From Teichococcus aerophilus (GTDB lineage: Bacteria; Pseudomonadota; Alphaproteobacteria; Acetobacterales; Acetobacteraceae): a stretch of 35,878 nucleotides of DNA. The stretch covers positions 1-35,878 of the forward strand of contig NZ_JACTVA010000051.1 in assembly GCF_014490485.1 (NCBI RefSeq), given 5' to 3'. This document shows positions 24,019 through 31,431 of the stretch, one piece after another. A model generated the notes under the pieces. It saw only the letters and a program-made list of their open reading frames with translations, searched no databases and was not told the DNA's origin. Both the position numbers and the translations under genes were made by a program. The stretch's first letter is position 1; each line of letters opens with the position of its first letter.

Positions 24019-25433
24019 TCCGCGGCCTCCCCAGGAATGACCGATGTCAGCTCCAGCAGGTCGAAGCCACGCAGCGCGGCCAGGTGCAGTTCCGCATCCT
24101 CTCGCCACAGCGCACGGCAGATGCCGTCCACCAGACGCGGCACGCCGTATTTCATGCCGCTGATGCTGGCGCCCGAGAGGCCCATGGAGAGCGTCGCCGC
24201 ATAGGTGATGCAGTGGATGCGGGTGAGCAGCGGTGCCATGCCCGGCTGCTTTTCCTGAAAGCTAAAGTCGTCCGAAAGGTAGGGCGAGACGGCGCAGAGC
24301 GCGCTCTCCTCCCCCGGCGGCGGCGTGAAGGCGTCCCGCCACAGCCGGATATGAGCGGCGAAAGGCGCCAGTTCCGGCCGCAGGCCCAGGTTGAAGGTAC
24401 TGCCGGTGCCCAGGATCACCGCATCAGCCTGGAAGCGCCCCTTCGGCGTCTCCAGCTCCACCTGGTCCCCCACCATCCGTGCCCCAGCGACCGGCGCGCC
24501 CATGACGATGGAGAAGCGCGGGTCGCTGGCCACCCGGTCCCAGCTTTCCTGCGGCGGCGGCTGGTTCAATTCGAAGATGTGGCGGGTGAAGCGCCACTTC
24601 AGCAGATCCGGCAGTGCATGGTGCTGGCCGAGGAACCCGGCCTGCTCCATCCAGCGGAACGGATTGACGCGCGGCATCAGCGGCCGGCGCACCAGCATCT
24701 TTGCCTCGCCCGCGCCGGCCTCCAGCGCCGTCGCCAGATTGTCGAAGGCCGAGGCGCCGGCGCCGATCACCAACAGCCGCTTGCCCGCCAGCCCGGCGAA
24801 GTCGATCTCCTGCGCCGTGTGCAGCACCTTCTCCGCCGGGAGGGTGTCGAAGGGCGGCGGCGTGACCCAGGCGCCGGAGCCATCCATGCCGGTGGCCAGC
24901 ACCAGCCGTCGGGCGCGCACCACCGCCTCGCCCTGCGGGGTGGCGAAGCGCAGGCGGACCAGCGCGCCGTCCTGCTCGATGGCGGTCAGCGCGTGGCCAT
25001 GCCGCACCGGAAGGTCCAGCACCCGGCTGTACCAGTCCAGATAACGCTGCCAGTCCTCGCGGCCAATCTTGTGCAGGCTTGCCCAGGCTTCGGCGCCGTC
25101 ACGCGCCTCGAAGAAGGCGCGTGGCGTCAGCGCCGGGACGCCGAGATCCGGGCCGGTGACGTGCTTTGGCGTCCGCAGCGTGCGCATCCGCGCGAAGGTG
25201 GTCCAGACACCGGTGCCGCCCGGCGCCGCGCGGTCGAACACCGCGATATGGCCCACCTTCTGCCGCCGCAGCGCGAAGGCCGTCGCCAGCCCGGTCTGGC
25301 CAGCGCCGATAATGGCGACATCCAGCACGCCCGCCGCCGCCGGCGGCATCCAGGCATGGCTGGGGTAATCGAGATACTCAAGCTGTTGCCGGACGCCGCG
25401 TTCCAGCGTGGCCAGTGCCGCGTCGCCACTCAT
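24015..25433 (-). CDS. FAD/NAD(P)-binding oxidoreductase coupled to uraH, candidate urate oxidase
   Basis: This 472-residue two-dinucleotide-fold flavoprotein is similar in layout to flavin-containing monooxygenases. An FAD motif DVAIIGAGQTGLATAFALRR starts near residue 38, and the second nucleotide motif LLVIGAGASAFD is at 220-231. VWTTFARMRTLRTPK and the stretch VILGTGSTFNLGL are the other recognisable parts. The usual FMO fingerprint FxGxxxHxxxW/Y is not evident. The gene overlaps uraH by four bases (ATGA) and lies upstream of it, the place where urate oxidase would be expected. Oxidation of urate to 5-hydroxyisourate is therefore a reasonable inference. It is unlike the Klebsiella HpxO sequence type as far as can be judged by eye. 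The start at 25433 follows the conserved frame. Confidence 0.8.
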   Translation of the reverse strand: MSGDAALATLERGVRQQLEYLDYPSHAWMPPAAAGVLDVAIIGAGQTGLATAFALRRQKVGHIAVFDRAAPGGTGVWTTFARMRTLRTPKHVTGPDLGVPALTPRAFFEARDGAEAWASLHKIGREDWQRYLDWYSRVLDLPVRHGHALTAIEQDGALVRLRFATPQGEAVVRARRLVLATGMDGSGAWVTPPPFDTLPAEKVLHTAQEIDFAGLAGKRLLVIGAGASAFDNLATALEAGAGEAKMLVRRPLMPRVNPFRWMEQAGFLGQHHALPDLLKWRFTRHIFELNQPPPQESWDRVASDPRFSIVMGAPVAGARMVGDQVELETPKGRFQADAVILGTGSTFNLGLRPELAPFAAHIRLWRDAFTPPPGEESALCAVSPYLSDDFSFQEKQPGMAPLLTRIHCITYAATLSMGLSGASISGMKYGVPRLVDGICRALWREDAELHLAALRGFDLLELTSVIPGEAAE

Positions 25434-25506
25434 CGGCCGACCTTTCTCTGCGGTCTGGGCCGGGCAACGGATAGCAGAACATCAAGCATGGGTGCTGGCC
25501 TTGGGC

Positions 25507-25540
25507 GCGGGGTGCGACGCAGCATGGCGCTGCACCCCGC
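25507..25540 (-). terminator. Long hairpin after the aldo/keto reductase gene
   Basis: Arms GCGGGGTGC (25507-25515) and GCACCCCGC (25532-25540) form a 9-bp stem 23 bases past the aldo/keto reductase stop. The interior can partly pair. There is no T-run, so it may be a Rho-assisted end or a transcript stabiliser. Confidence 0.5.
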
Positions 25541-25563
25541 ACATCTGCAAGGATCAGGCCATA

Positions 25564-26514
25564 TCAGGCACTGGCGGCATCCAGCGCCTGCATCGCCTCG
25601 GCATCCAGCTTCAACCGCGCCGCCGCCAGCAGTTCCTCCAGCTGGTCCAGCTTGGTGGCGCTGGCGATCGGCGCCACCACCGCGGGCCGCGCCGCCAGCC
25701 AGGCCACCGCGACCTGGGACGGCTTGACGTTGAGGCGGGCCGCCACCTCATCCATTGCCTTCAGGATGCGCAGGCCACGCTCATTCAGGTAGTTGGTGCC
25801 GATCTTGCCGCCACGCGCGCTCTGCGACAGGTCGGCCTCGCTGCGGTACTTACCGGTCAGGAAGCCGCTGGCCAGCGTGTAGTAGGGCGCGACGGCAATG
25901 CCCTCGGCCACGCAGAGATCCTGCAACGGGCCTTCGAACTCGCTGCGGTCATACAGATTGTACAGCGGCTGCAGCACGCCGTAGCGCGGCAGGCCAGCCC
26001 GGTCGCTGATCTCCAGCGCCGACTTCAACCGGTCCGCCTTGAAGTTGGAGGCACCGAGCGCGCGCACCTTGCCGGCCTTCACCAGGGCGGCGTGCGCTTC
26101 CAGCGTCTCTTCCTGCGGCACCTTGTCGTCGTCGCGGTGCGAGTAATACAGGTCGATATGATCGGTGCGGAGGCGCTTCAGCGACTCCTCCACCTGCGCC
26201 GAAATCCAGCGGCGGGACAGGCCGCCCCGCTCCGGCGAGAAATCCATGCCGACCTTGGTGGCGATCACCACCTTGTCTCGCCCGCCGCGCGCGGCCAGCC
26301 AGTTGCCGATGATGGTCTCCGACTCACCGCCTTGATTGCCTTCCTTCCACTTGGAATACACATCGGCCGAGTCGATGAAATTGCCGCCGCCGGCCACGAA
26401 GGCGTCCAGCAGCTTGAAGGACTGCGCCTCGTCCACCGTCCAGCCAAACACGTTGCCGCCAAAGGCCAGGGGCGCGACCGTGAAGCCGGTCTTGCCCAAT
26501 GCGCGCTGTTCCAT
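25564..26514 (-). CDS. Aldo/keto reductase
   Basis: This 316-residue cytoplasmic NADPH-dependent carbonyl reductase has the TIM-barrel fold. The catalytic tetrad is visible as Asp48 and Tyr53 (FIDSADVYS), Lys87 (IATKVGMD) and His126 (YYSHRDD). The N-terminus MEQRALGKTGFTVAPLAFGG is typical. GASNFKADRLKSAL and the C-terminal ASATKLDQLEELLAA help bind the cofactor. AGAGGAAA lies about six bases before the ATG. It is one of the general-purpose aldo/keto reductases (YajO-like group), and the substrate cannot be inferred. It precedes the FAD/uraH pair on the same strand but is separated from it by about 130 bases containing a hairpin. Confidence 0.92.
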   Translation of the reverse strand: MEQRALGKTGFTVAPLAFGGNVFGWTVDEAQSFKLLDAFVAGGGNFIDSADVYSKWKEGNQGGESETIIGNWLAARGGRDKVVIATKVGMDFSPERGGLSRRWISAQVEESLKRLRTDHIDLYYSHRDDDKVPQEETLEAHAALVKAGKVRALGASNFKADRLKSALEISDRAGLPRYGVLQPLYNLYDRSEFEGPLQDLCVAEGIAVAPYYTLASGFLTGKYRSEADLSQSARGGKIGTNYLNERGLRILKAMDEVAARLNVKPSQVAVAWLAARPAVVAPIASATKLDQLEELLAAARLKLDAEAMQALDAASA

Positions 26515-26629
26515 GCGGAATTTCCTCTGAAATGACAGTCACGGGGCGATCGTCGCCTGCCGGCGAGTCACCCTGTCCGATCAGGGAGCATGATCCGCAC
26601 GCGGGGCGCGGTCCAGGGTGGGCGGGGAG

Positions 26630-26876
26630 AAGGCCGGGGAAAGAATTCCCCGGACCTCATCTTTTCTTTTTTCGAGTTTCTGCCGGTGTGGCTGCTGAGA
26701 AATCGGGCCTGAAAGCCGGTTGGGTGCGCCGGAGGTCTTGGACCTCCGGCGACTGAAAGCTCAGCCCACTTGGTCTGTTATTGAAATCATCAAGCAGCGC
26801 CCGCTCTCAGTCCGGCAGCGCCGCGCCAACTGGCAGAAAGAACAGAAGGGGGCCGGGGAATTCCTTCCCCCGCCTT
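26630..26876. repeat. Dispersed ~245-bp element with inverted termini, copy 2
   Basis: This is the second copy of the element at 17597-17838, in the same orientation. It has the same termini with self-complementary CCGGGGAA/TTCCCCGG arms. The central hairpin is identical (arms 26727-26737 and 26741-26751), and the stretch with ATTATTGAAATCATC after it is shared. The internal sequence matches copy 1 at perhaps three quarters of positions, while the terminal and central hairpins are nearly unchanged. It lies between the aldo/keto reductase start and the znuB stop. No target-site duplication is certain, although both left flanks share GGTGGGC and GAGAAGG. Confidence 0.85.
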
Positions 26877-26888
26877 CAATCCCCCGCA

Positions 26889-27761
26889 TCACCCCGCCAG
26901 ATGCGGGCGCTTCAGCCATCGGGCGAGCAGCCCATCGACCGGCCCGGCCACCAGCGACACCACCCAGGCTGCGCCGGCCACCAGCACGATGGCCGGGCCG
27001 CTCGGCAGGTCCAGGTGGTAAGAGAGCAGCAGGCCGGTGAGGCTGGAGAAGATGGCGATGCCGGCCGAGGCATAGGCCATGCCGCCGACGTCGCGGGACC
27101 AGTGGCGGGCGGCGACGGCGGGCAGCATCATCAGCCCCACCGCCATCAGCGTGCCCAGCGCCTGGAAAGCGGCCAGCACGTTCAGCACCACCAGCCCCAG
27201 GAATAGCAGGTGCCACAACCCACCGCGCATGCCGGCCGCGGCGGCGAAGGAAGGGTCGAAGCACTCCAGCACCAGCGGCCGCCAGGCGAAGGCCAACGCC
27301 ACCAGGGTCAGGCTGGCGACGCCCGCCATCATGAACAGCGCCGGGTCATCGACGCCCAGCACGCTGCCGAACAGCAGGTGGGAGAGCTCGACTGAGCCGG
27401 CGCGGGTGGAGATCAAGGTGACGCCCAGGGCCAGGGCCACCAGGTACAGCGCGGCCAGCGCCGCATCCTCCCGTCCCCCCGTGGCGCGGGAGATGACGCC
27501 AGCGCCCAACGCGACCACCAGCCCGGCCACCAGCCCGCCGATGGACATGGCGGTGACGGACAGCCCGGCAACCAGGAAGCCGGCAGCGATGCCGGGCAGG
27601 ATGCCATGCGCCAGCACGTCGGCGGTCAGGCTCATCCGCCGCAGCATCAGGAACACCCCCAGCGGCGGCGCGGCGAGGGACAGCGCGAGGCAACCGACCA
27701 GCGCCCGGCGCAGGAAGCCGAACTCGACGAAGGGGCCCCAGATCAGATCCAGAAACGACAT
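26889..27761 (-). CDS. znuB: Zinc ABC transporter permease
   Basis: This 290-residue inner-membrane subunit of a ZnuABC-type importer moves zinc from the periplasm. About eight or nine hydrophobic segments are visible. MLRRMSLTADVLAHGILPGI is the ABC-3 family signature near residue 40. ALGTLMAVGLMMLPAVAARH is the coupling region that contacts the ATPase. It starts one base after the znuC stop. Substrate specificity for zinc over manganese is inferred from the Zur-like box and His-rich ORF upstream. The znuA gene is not in the window. The dispersed repeat follows its stop by 12 bases. Confidence 0.9.
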   Translation of the reverse strand: MSFLDLIWGPFVEFGFLRRALVGCLALSLAAPPLGVFLMLRRMSLTADVLAHGILPGIAAGFLVAGLSVTAMSIGGLVAGLVVALGAGVISRATGGREDAALAALYLVALALGVTLISTRAGSVELSHLLFGSVLGVDDPALFMMAGVASLTLVALAFAWRPLVLECFDPSFAAAAGMRGGLWHLLFLGLVVLNVLAAFQALGTLMAVGLMMLPAVAARHWSRDVGGMAYASAGIAIFSSLTGLLLSYHLDLPSGPAIVLVAGAAWVVSLVAGPVDGLLARWLKRPHLAG

Positions 27762-27762
27762 G

Positions 27763-28497
27763 TCAGGCGGCGTCGCGCGCGCAGACCTCGGCCTCGTCCA
27801 TCCAGGCCTCGGACATCATCCGGGCCCGCAGGCGGTTCTCGGCGCAGAGTGCCTCGGCGGTCGGGCCCCAGGCGATGGCCTCGCGCGCCAGTAGCAGCGT
27901 CTCGGGGAACTCGCGCTTCACCAGTTCCATGTCGTGCAGCACGGCGATGACGGTGCGGCCCTCGCCGTGCCAACGGCGCACCAGCACCAGCAGATCGGTG
28001 ATGGTGCGGGTGTCCAACGCGTTGAACGGCTCATCCAGCAGGATCACCGGGGCGTCCTGCACCAGCAGCCGGGCGAACAGCACGCGCTGGAACTGGCCGA
28101 CGGAGAGGCTGCCGACCGGGCGGCTGGCGAAGCCCTCCAGCCCCACGGCGGCCAGGGCGTCCAGGGACATGGCGCGCTCGGCCGTGCGAATGGCGCGGAA
28201 GGCGCCGGCGCGGGACCAGTGGCCGAACTGCACCACGTCCAGGCACCGGATGGGGAAGGCGCGGTCCACGGCGGCGACTTGCGGCAGCAGCGCGATGGAG
28301 CCGCGCGGCGCCGCCAGGTCCCCGGCATCGGGCTTGTGCAGCCCGGCGATGGCGCGCAGCAGCGTGGACTTGCCGGCGCCATTGGGGCCAACGATGGCCG
28401 TCAGGCTGCCCGGCGCGAACTGGCCGGATACATGGTGCACCGCCGCCCGCCGCCCATGGCTGAGGGTGAGGTTGGAAAGCCGGATCTCAGCGCTCAT
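27763..28497 (-). CDS. znuC: Zinc ABC transporter ATP-binding protein
   Basis: This 244-residue cytoplasmic ATPase energises the ZnuB permease. Walker A is VGPNGAGKSTLLRA, the Q-loop is ALLPQ, the signature motif is LSVGQFQRVLFARLL (Val replacing the usual Gly in LSGGQ), Walker B is VILLDEPFNALD, and the switch His is in AVLHDME. The start MSAEIRLSNLTLSHGRR at 28497 overlaps the stop of a small upstream ORF (ATGA), so this start is better supported than one ten residues earlier in the open frame. The protein ends with an Ala- and acid-rich tail. It is co-transcribed with znuB. Confidence 0.92.
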   Translation of the reverse strand: MSAEIRLSNLTLSHGRRAAVHHVSGQFAPGSLTAIVGPNGAGKSTLLRAIAGLHKPDAGDLAAPRGSIALLPQVAAVDRAFPIRCLDVVQFGHWSRAGAFRAIRTAERAMSLDALAAVGLEGFASRPVGSLSVGQFQRVLFARLLVQDAPVILLDEPFNALDTRTITDLLVLVRRWHGEGRTVIAVLHDMELVKREFPETLLLAREAIAWGPTAEALCAENRLRARMMSEAWMDEAEVCARDAA

Positions 28498-28640
28498 GCC
28501 GCCAACGCCCAAAATACGCCACCCCACAGCACCACCAGCAACACCGCGGCCAGCACCAGGCGGGACGCCGTGCCGGCGGCCAGCGCCAGCGGATCGGTCA
28601 GCCAGGGTTCGGGGTGGGAATGGGCGTGGTGCGGGGTCAT
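28494..28640 (-). CDS. Small His-rich single-pass membrane protein upstream of znuC
   Basis: This is a 48-residue ORF that I do not recognise. It starts MTPHHAHSHPEPWL, with four His in the first nine residues, then TDPLALAAGTASR and a single hydrophobic helix (LVLAAVLLVVLWGGVFWALA). Its stop overlaps the znuC ATG by four bases (ATGA), a strong sign of translational coupling. It begins five bases downstream of a Zur-like palindrome, leaving no room for a Shine-Dalgarno, so a leaderless or weakly initiated transcript is likely. A role in zinc handling at the transporter, for example as a metal-buffering or accessory subunit, is inferred from position and the His cluster only. Confidence 0.62.
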   Translation of the reverse strand: MTPHHAHSHPEPWLTDPLALAAGTASRLVLAAVLLVVLWGGVFWALAA

Positions 28641-28645
28641 GTTGC

Positions 28646-28658
28646 GTTATGTCATAAC
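28646..28658. promoter_or_regulatory. Zur-box-like operator of the znu operon
   Basis: GTTATGTCATAAC is a perfect 13-base palindrome around one central base. On the minus strand it reads GATGTTATGACATAACGC, close to the alphaproteobacterial Zur consensus of ATGTTAT/ATAACAT half-sites. It is strikingly AT-rich for this genome. It sits immediately upstream of the His-rich ORF and znuCB, where Zur bound to zinc would block transcription. Confidence 0.8.
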
Positions 28659-28771
28659 ATCACACTCATCTTGGCGCCAACTGTCCTGCCTGCAAGGCTG
28701 ACCACCGAAAACCATGCGCCGCCGCCGCCCGGCCGGTTACCGGCGGGTGCGAATCACCCTACCTATGGCGC

Positions 28772-30076
28772 ATGGACTCGCTTCCCCCGCCCTCGCCCGC
28801 CGCCGTTCCCATCCCCGATCCGGAAGCGGCGCTGCGCCGCAACCTCTCCCGCTACCGTGCCTTCGCCGGCGGCCTGCTGGTGGTCATGGCGGCGCTGATG
28901 CTCGGCGCGTACTGGATGCCGCCGGGCTATGCCACGGACCTGTTGCAGGCGGCGGCCAAGGCCGGGTTGGTCGGCGGGTTGGCGGACTGGTTCGCGGTGA
29001 CGGCGCTGTTCCGCCGGCCGATGGGCCTGCCCATCCCGCACACCGCCATCATCCCGCGCCAGAAGGAACGGTTGGGCCGTGGGCTGGGCCGCTTCGTCGC
29101 CAACCACGTGTTCACCGAGGCGGAGATGCGCCGGGTCATGGCGCGCATCGATGTCGCCTCCATCCTCCGCCGCGTGCTGGAGGACCCGGCCAATACCCGC
29201 CCGGCGGCGGAGGCGCTGGCGGCCAGCCTGCCGCGCGTGCTGCTCTCGGTGGAGGATGGCCGCGCCCGCCGGCTGCTGGGGCGCATCCTGCCGCGCATCG
29301 TCTCCGGCCCTGCCGCCGCCCGCATGCTGGCGCGGCTGCTGCGCACGCTGATGGCCGGCGGCCAGCACCAGCAGGTGTTCGGCCTGGCGCTGACGCAGAT
29401 CCGCGTCGTGCTCTCCAGCAAGGAAGAGAGCCTGCGAGACGCGATCCAGGCCCGCGTGCGGGCCGAGGGTGGCGCCCTGATGGGCTGGCTGGCCGGCGCC
29501 GCCGTTGCCCGCCGCATCCTCAGCTCGATCAACCAGGAGCTGGAGAAGATCGAGCCGGATGACAGCGAGTTGCGCGCCGCCTTCGAGACCTGGCTGCTCG
29601 CCGAGATCGACAAGCTGGAACATGACCCGGAGCGTGCCGCCACCATCGGCCGGGCGATGCGGGAGGCGATGGCCCACCCCACCGTCAATATCTGGCTGAT
29701 GGATGTATGGGACCGCCTGAAGACCGCGCTGGCCAACGATGCCGGGCGGACCGATGGGCGCACCGTCGCGCTGGTCTCCGGCCTGCTCGGCAATCTCGGT
29801 GCGTTGCTGGAGCAGGACGAGAACGCCCGCGCCCGCGTCAACGCCACGGTGGAGAGCCTGCTGCGCGGCCTGCTGCCGGGGGCGCAGGACCGCCTCTCCG
29901 GCTTCATCGCCGAGGTGGTGGGCAATTGGGACACGGCGACGGTGGTGGACAAGATCGAGCTGCGCGTGGGCCGGGACCTGCAATTCGTCCGGGTGAACGG
30001 CACGCTGGTCGGCTTCCTGGCCGGCGGCGCGCTCTACGCGCTGCTGCACGCGGTGTTCGGCCGGGTGGCGAGCTGA
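28772..30076 (+). CDS. DUF445 family membrane protein
   Basis: This 434-residue protein belongs to the widespread DUF445 (YjiN-like) family of unknown function. A transmembrane helix at about 31-48 (AGGLLVVMAALMLGAYWMPP) is followed by the signature AAKAGLVGGLADWFAVTALF with RRPMGLPIPHTAIIP. A long, mostly helical soluble region comes next, with repeated LLRxL patterns. A second hydrophobic segment near the C-terminus (LVGFLAGGALYALLHAVFG) anchors the other end. No clear Shine-Dalgarno precedes the ATG. The gene is divergent from the znu operon and shares an upstream region of about 130 bases with it, so zinc control of both is possible but not shown. Confidence 0.88.
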   Translation: MDSLPPPSPAAVPIPDPEAALRRNLSRYRAFAGGLLVVMAALMLGAYWMPPGYATDLLQAAAKAGLVGGLADWFAVTALFRRPMGLPIPHTAIIPRQKERLGRGLGRFVANHVFTEAEMRRVMARIDVASILRRVLEDPANTRPAAEALAASLPRVLLSVEDGRARRLLGRILPRIVSGPAAARMLARLLRTLMAGGQHQQVFGLALTQIRVVLSSKEESLRDAIQARVRAEGGALMGWLAGAAVARRILSSINQELEKIEPDDSELRAAFETWLLAEIDKLEHDPERAATIGRAMREAMAHPTVNIWLMDVWDRLKTALANDAGRTDGRTVALVSGLLGNLGALLEQDENARARVNATVESLLRGLLPGAQDRLSGFIAEVVGNWDTATVVDKIELRVGRDLQFVRVNGTLVGFLAGGALYALLHAVFGRVAS

Positions 30077-30159
30077 GCCACCCGGAAGCCAGTAAAAGAC
30101 TTGCGTTTCCGCAACTAAAAGCTCGGGCTCGGCGGGGTGCGGCATGCTATGCAGCGCGC

Positions 30160-31329
30160 ATGCTCAGGGTGGTCACGTTATCGACGCTGTTTCCGAACCC
30201 GACTCAGCCGAATTTCGGCGTGTTCGTCGAGAACCAGACATTGCGCCTGGCGGCGTGCGAGGGTGTGGAGCTGCGGGTGATCAACCCCATCGCCGTGCCG
30301 CTCTTCCCGCTTGACCTGATCCCGCGCTACCGCGCCCTGCGGCCCCTGCCGGCGGAGGAGATCTGGAAAGGTATCCAGGTCGCCCGCCCGCGCCTGCGGG
30401 TCATGCCCGGCGTCAGTGGCCCGCTGAACCCGACGCTGACCGCGCACGCGGCCCGGCCGGTGCTGCGGCGCTGGCGGGAGGAGGGTTTCGCGTTCGACGT
30501 CATTGACGCCCAATTTTTCTATCCCGACGGCCCGGCCGCCGCCGCGCTGGCGGAGGAGTTCGGCGTCCCCTTCTCGGTCAAGGCACGTGGGGCGGATATC
30601 CACTACTGGGGCCGCCGCCCGGGCTGCCGCGCCCAGGTGTTGCGGGCGGCGCAGCAGGCCAAGGGCATGCTGGCCGTGGCGCAATCCCTGCGGCAGGACA
30701 TGGTGGCCATGGGCATGGATGCCGGGCGCATCGCCGTGCACTACACCGGCGTCGACCTGGAGCGCTTCCACCCGCAGGACCGCGCCGGCGCAAAGCAGCT
30801 GCTGGGCATCGACGGCCCGCTGATCATCAGCCTGGGTGCGCTGATCCCGCGCAAGGGGCATGACATCGTCATCGACGCACTGGCCGAATTGCCGGGCGCC
30901 ACCTTGCTGATCGCGGGCGATGGGCCGGAGCATGGCCGGCTGGCGGCACAGGCCAAGGCCCGTGGCGTCGAACATCGCGTGCGGCTGCTGGGCAGCGTGC
31001 CGCATGCACAGCTGCCGGCGCTGCTGGCCGCCGCCGACGTCATGGCGCTGGCCTCGGAAAGCGAGGGGCTGGCCAATGCCTGGATCGAAGCCATGGCCTG
31101 CGGCACGCCGGTGGTGACGCCGGAAGTGGACGGCGCCGCCGAGGCGGTGGACCGCCCGGCTGCCGGCCGCCTGCTGCGGGAGCGCACCCCGGCCGCCTTC
31201 GCCGCCGCCATCCGCGCCATCCTGGCCGACCCGCCGGCACAGGCGGCGGTGCGGGCAAGTGCGGAACGCTTTGCCTGGTCCCGCAACACCCAGCAACTGC
31301 AGGCGCATCTCACGGCCATGGTGGGCTGA
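30160..31329 (+). CDS. Glycosyltransferase family 4 protein
   Basis: This 389-residue retaining glycosyltransferase with the GT-B fold transfers a sugar from a nucleotide donor, probably onto a cell-surface polysaccharide or lipid. It starts MLRVVTLSTLFPNPTQPNFG, the usual acceptor-domain start. DGPAAAALAEEFGVPFSVKA and RGADIHYW lie in the N-terminal domain. The donor domain has SLGALIPRKGHDIVIDAL, IAGDGPEHGRL and the EX7E element in ESEGLANAWIEAMACGTPVV. The frame is open far upstream inside DUF445, but this ATG fits the fold. A ribosome-binding site is not obvious. It faces the asparagine synthetase gene; such pairs often occur with exopolysaccharide genes, though no others are in the window. 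Confidence 0.88.
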   Translation: MLRVVTLSTLFPNPTQPNFGVFVENQTLRLAACEGVELRVINPIAVPLFPLDLIPRYRALRPLPAEEIWKGIQVARPRLRVMPGVSGPLNPTLTAHAARPVLRRWREEGFAFDVIDAQFFYPDGPAAAALAEEFGVPFSVKARGADIHYWGRRPGCRAQVLRAAQQAKGMLAVAQSLRQDMVAMGMDAGRIAVHYTGVDLERFHPQDRAGAKQLLGIDGPLIISLGALIPRKGHDIVIDALAELPGATLLIAGDGPEHGRLAAQAKARGVEHRVRLLGSVPHAQLPALLAAADVMALASESEGLANAWIEAMACGTPVVTPEVDGAAEAVDRPAAGRLLRERTPAAFAAAIRAILADPPAQAAVRASAERFAWSRNTQQLQAHLTAMVG

Positions 31330-31431
31330 CGTGGCACGCTGAGCGCGCCGGATTGCTTCAGCTGGCCGCGTGAAGCACGCCATTAAGCACGGGCCCATGG
31401 GTCCGCCCTGGTTCTCCCCGGCGGACACGGT

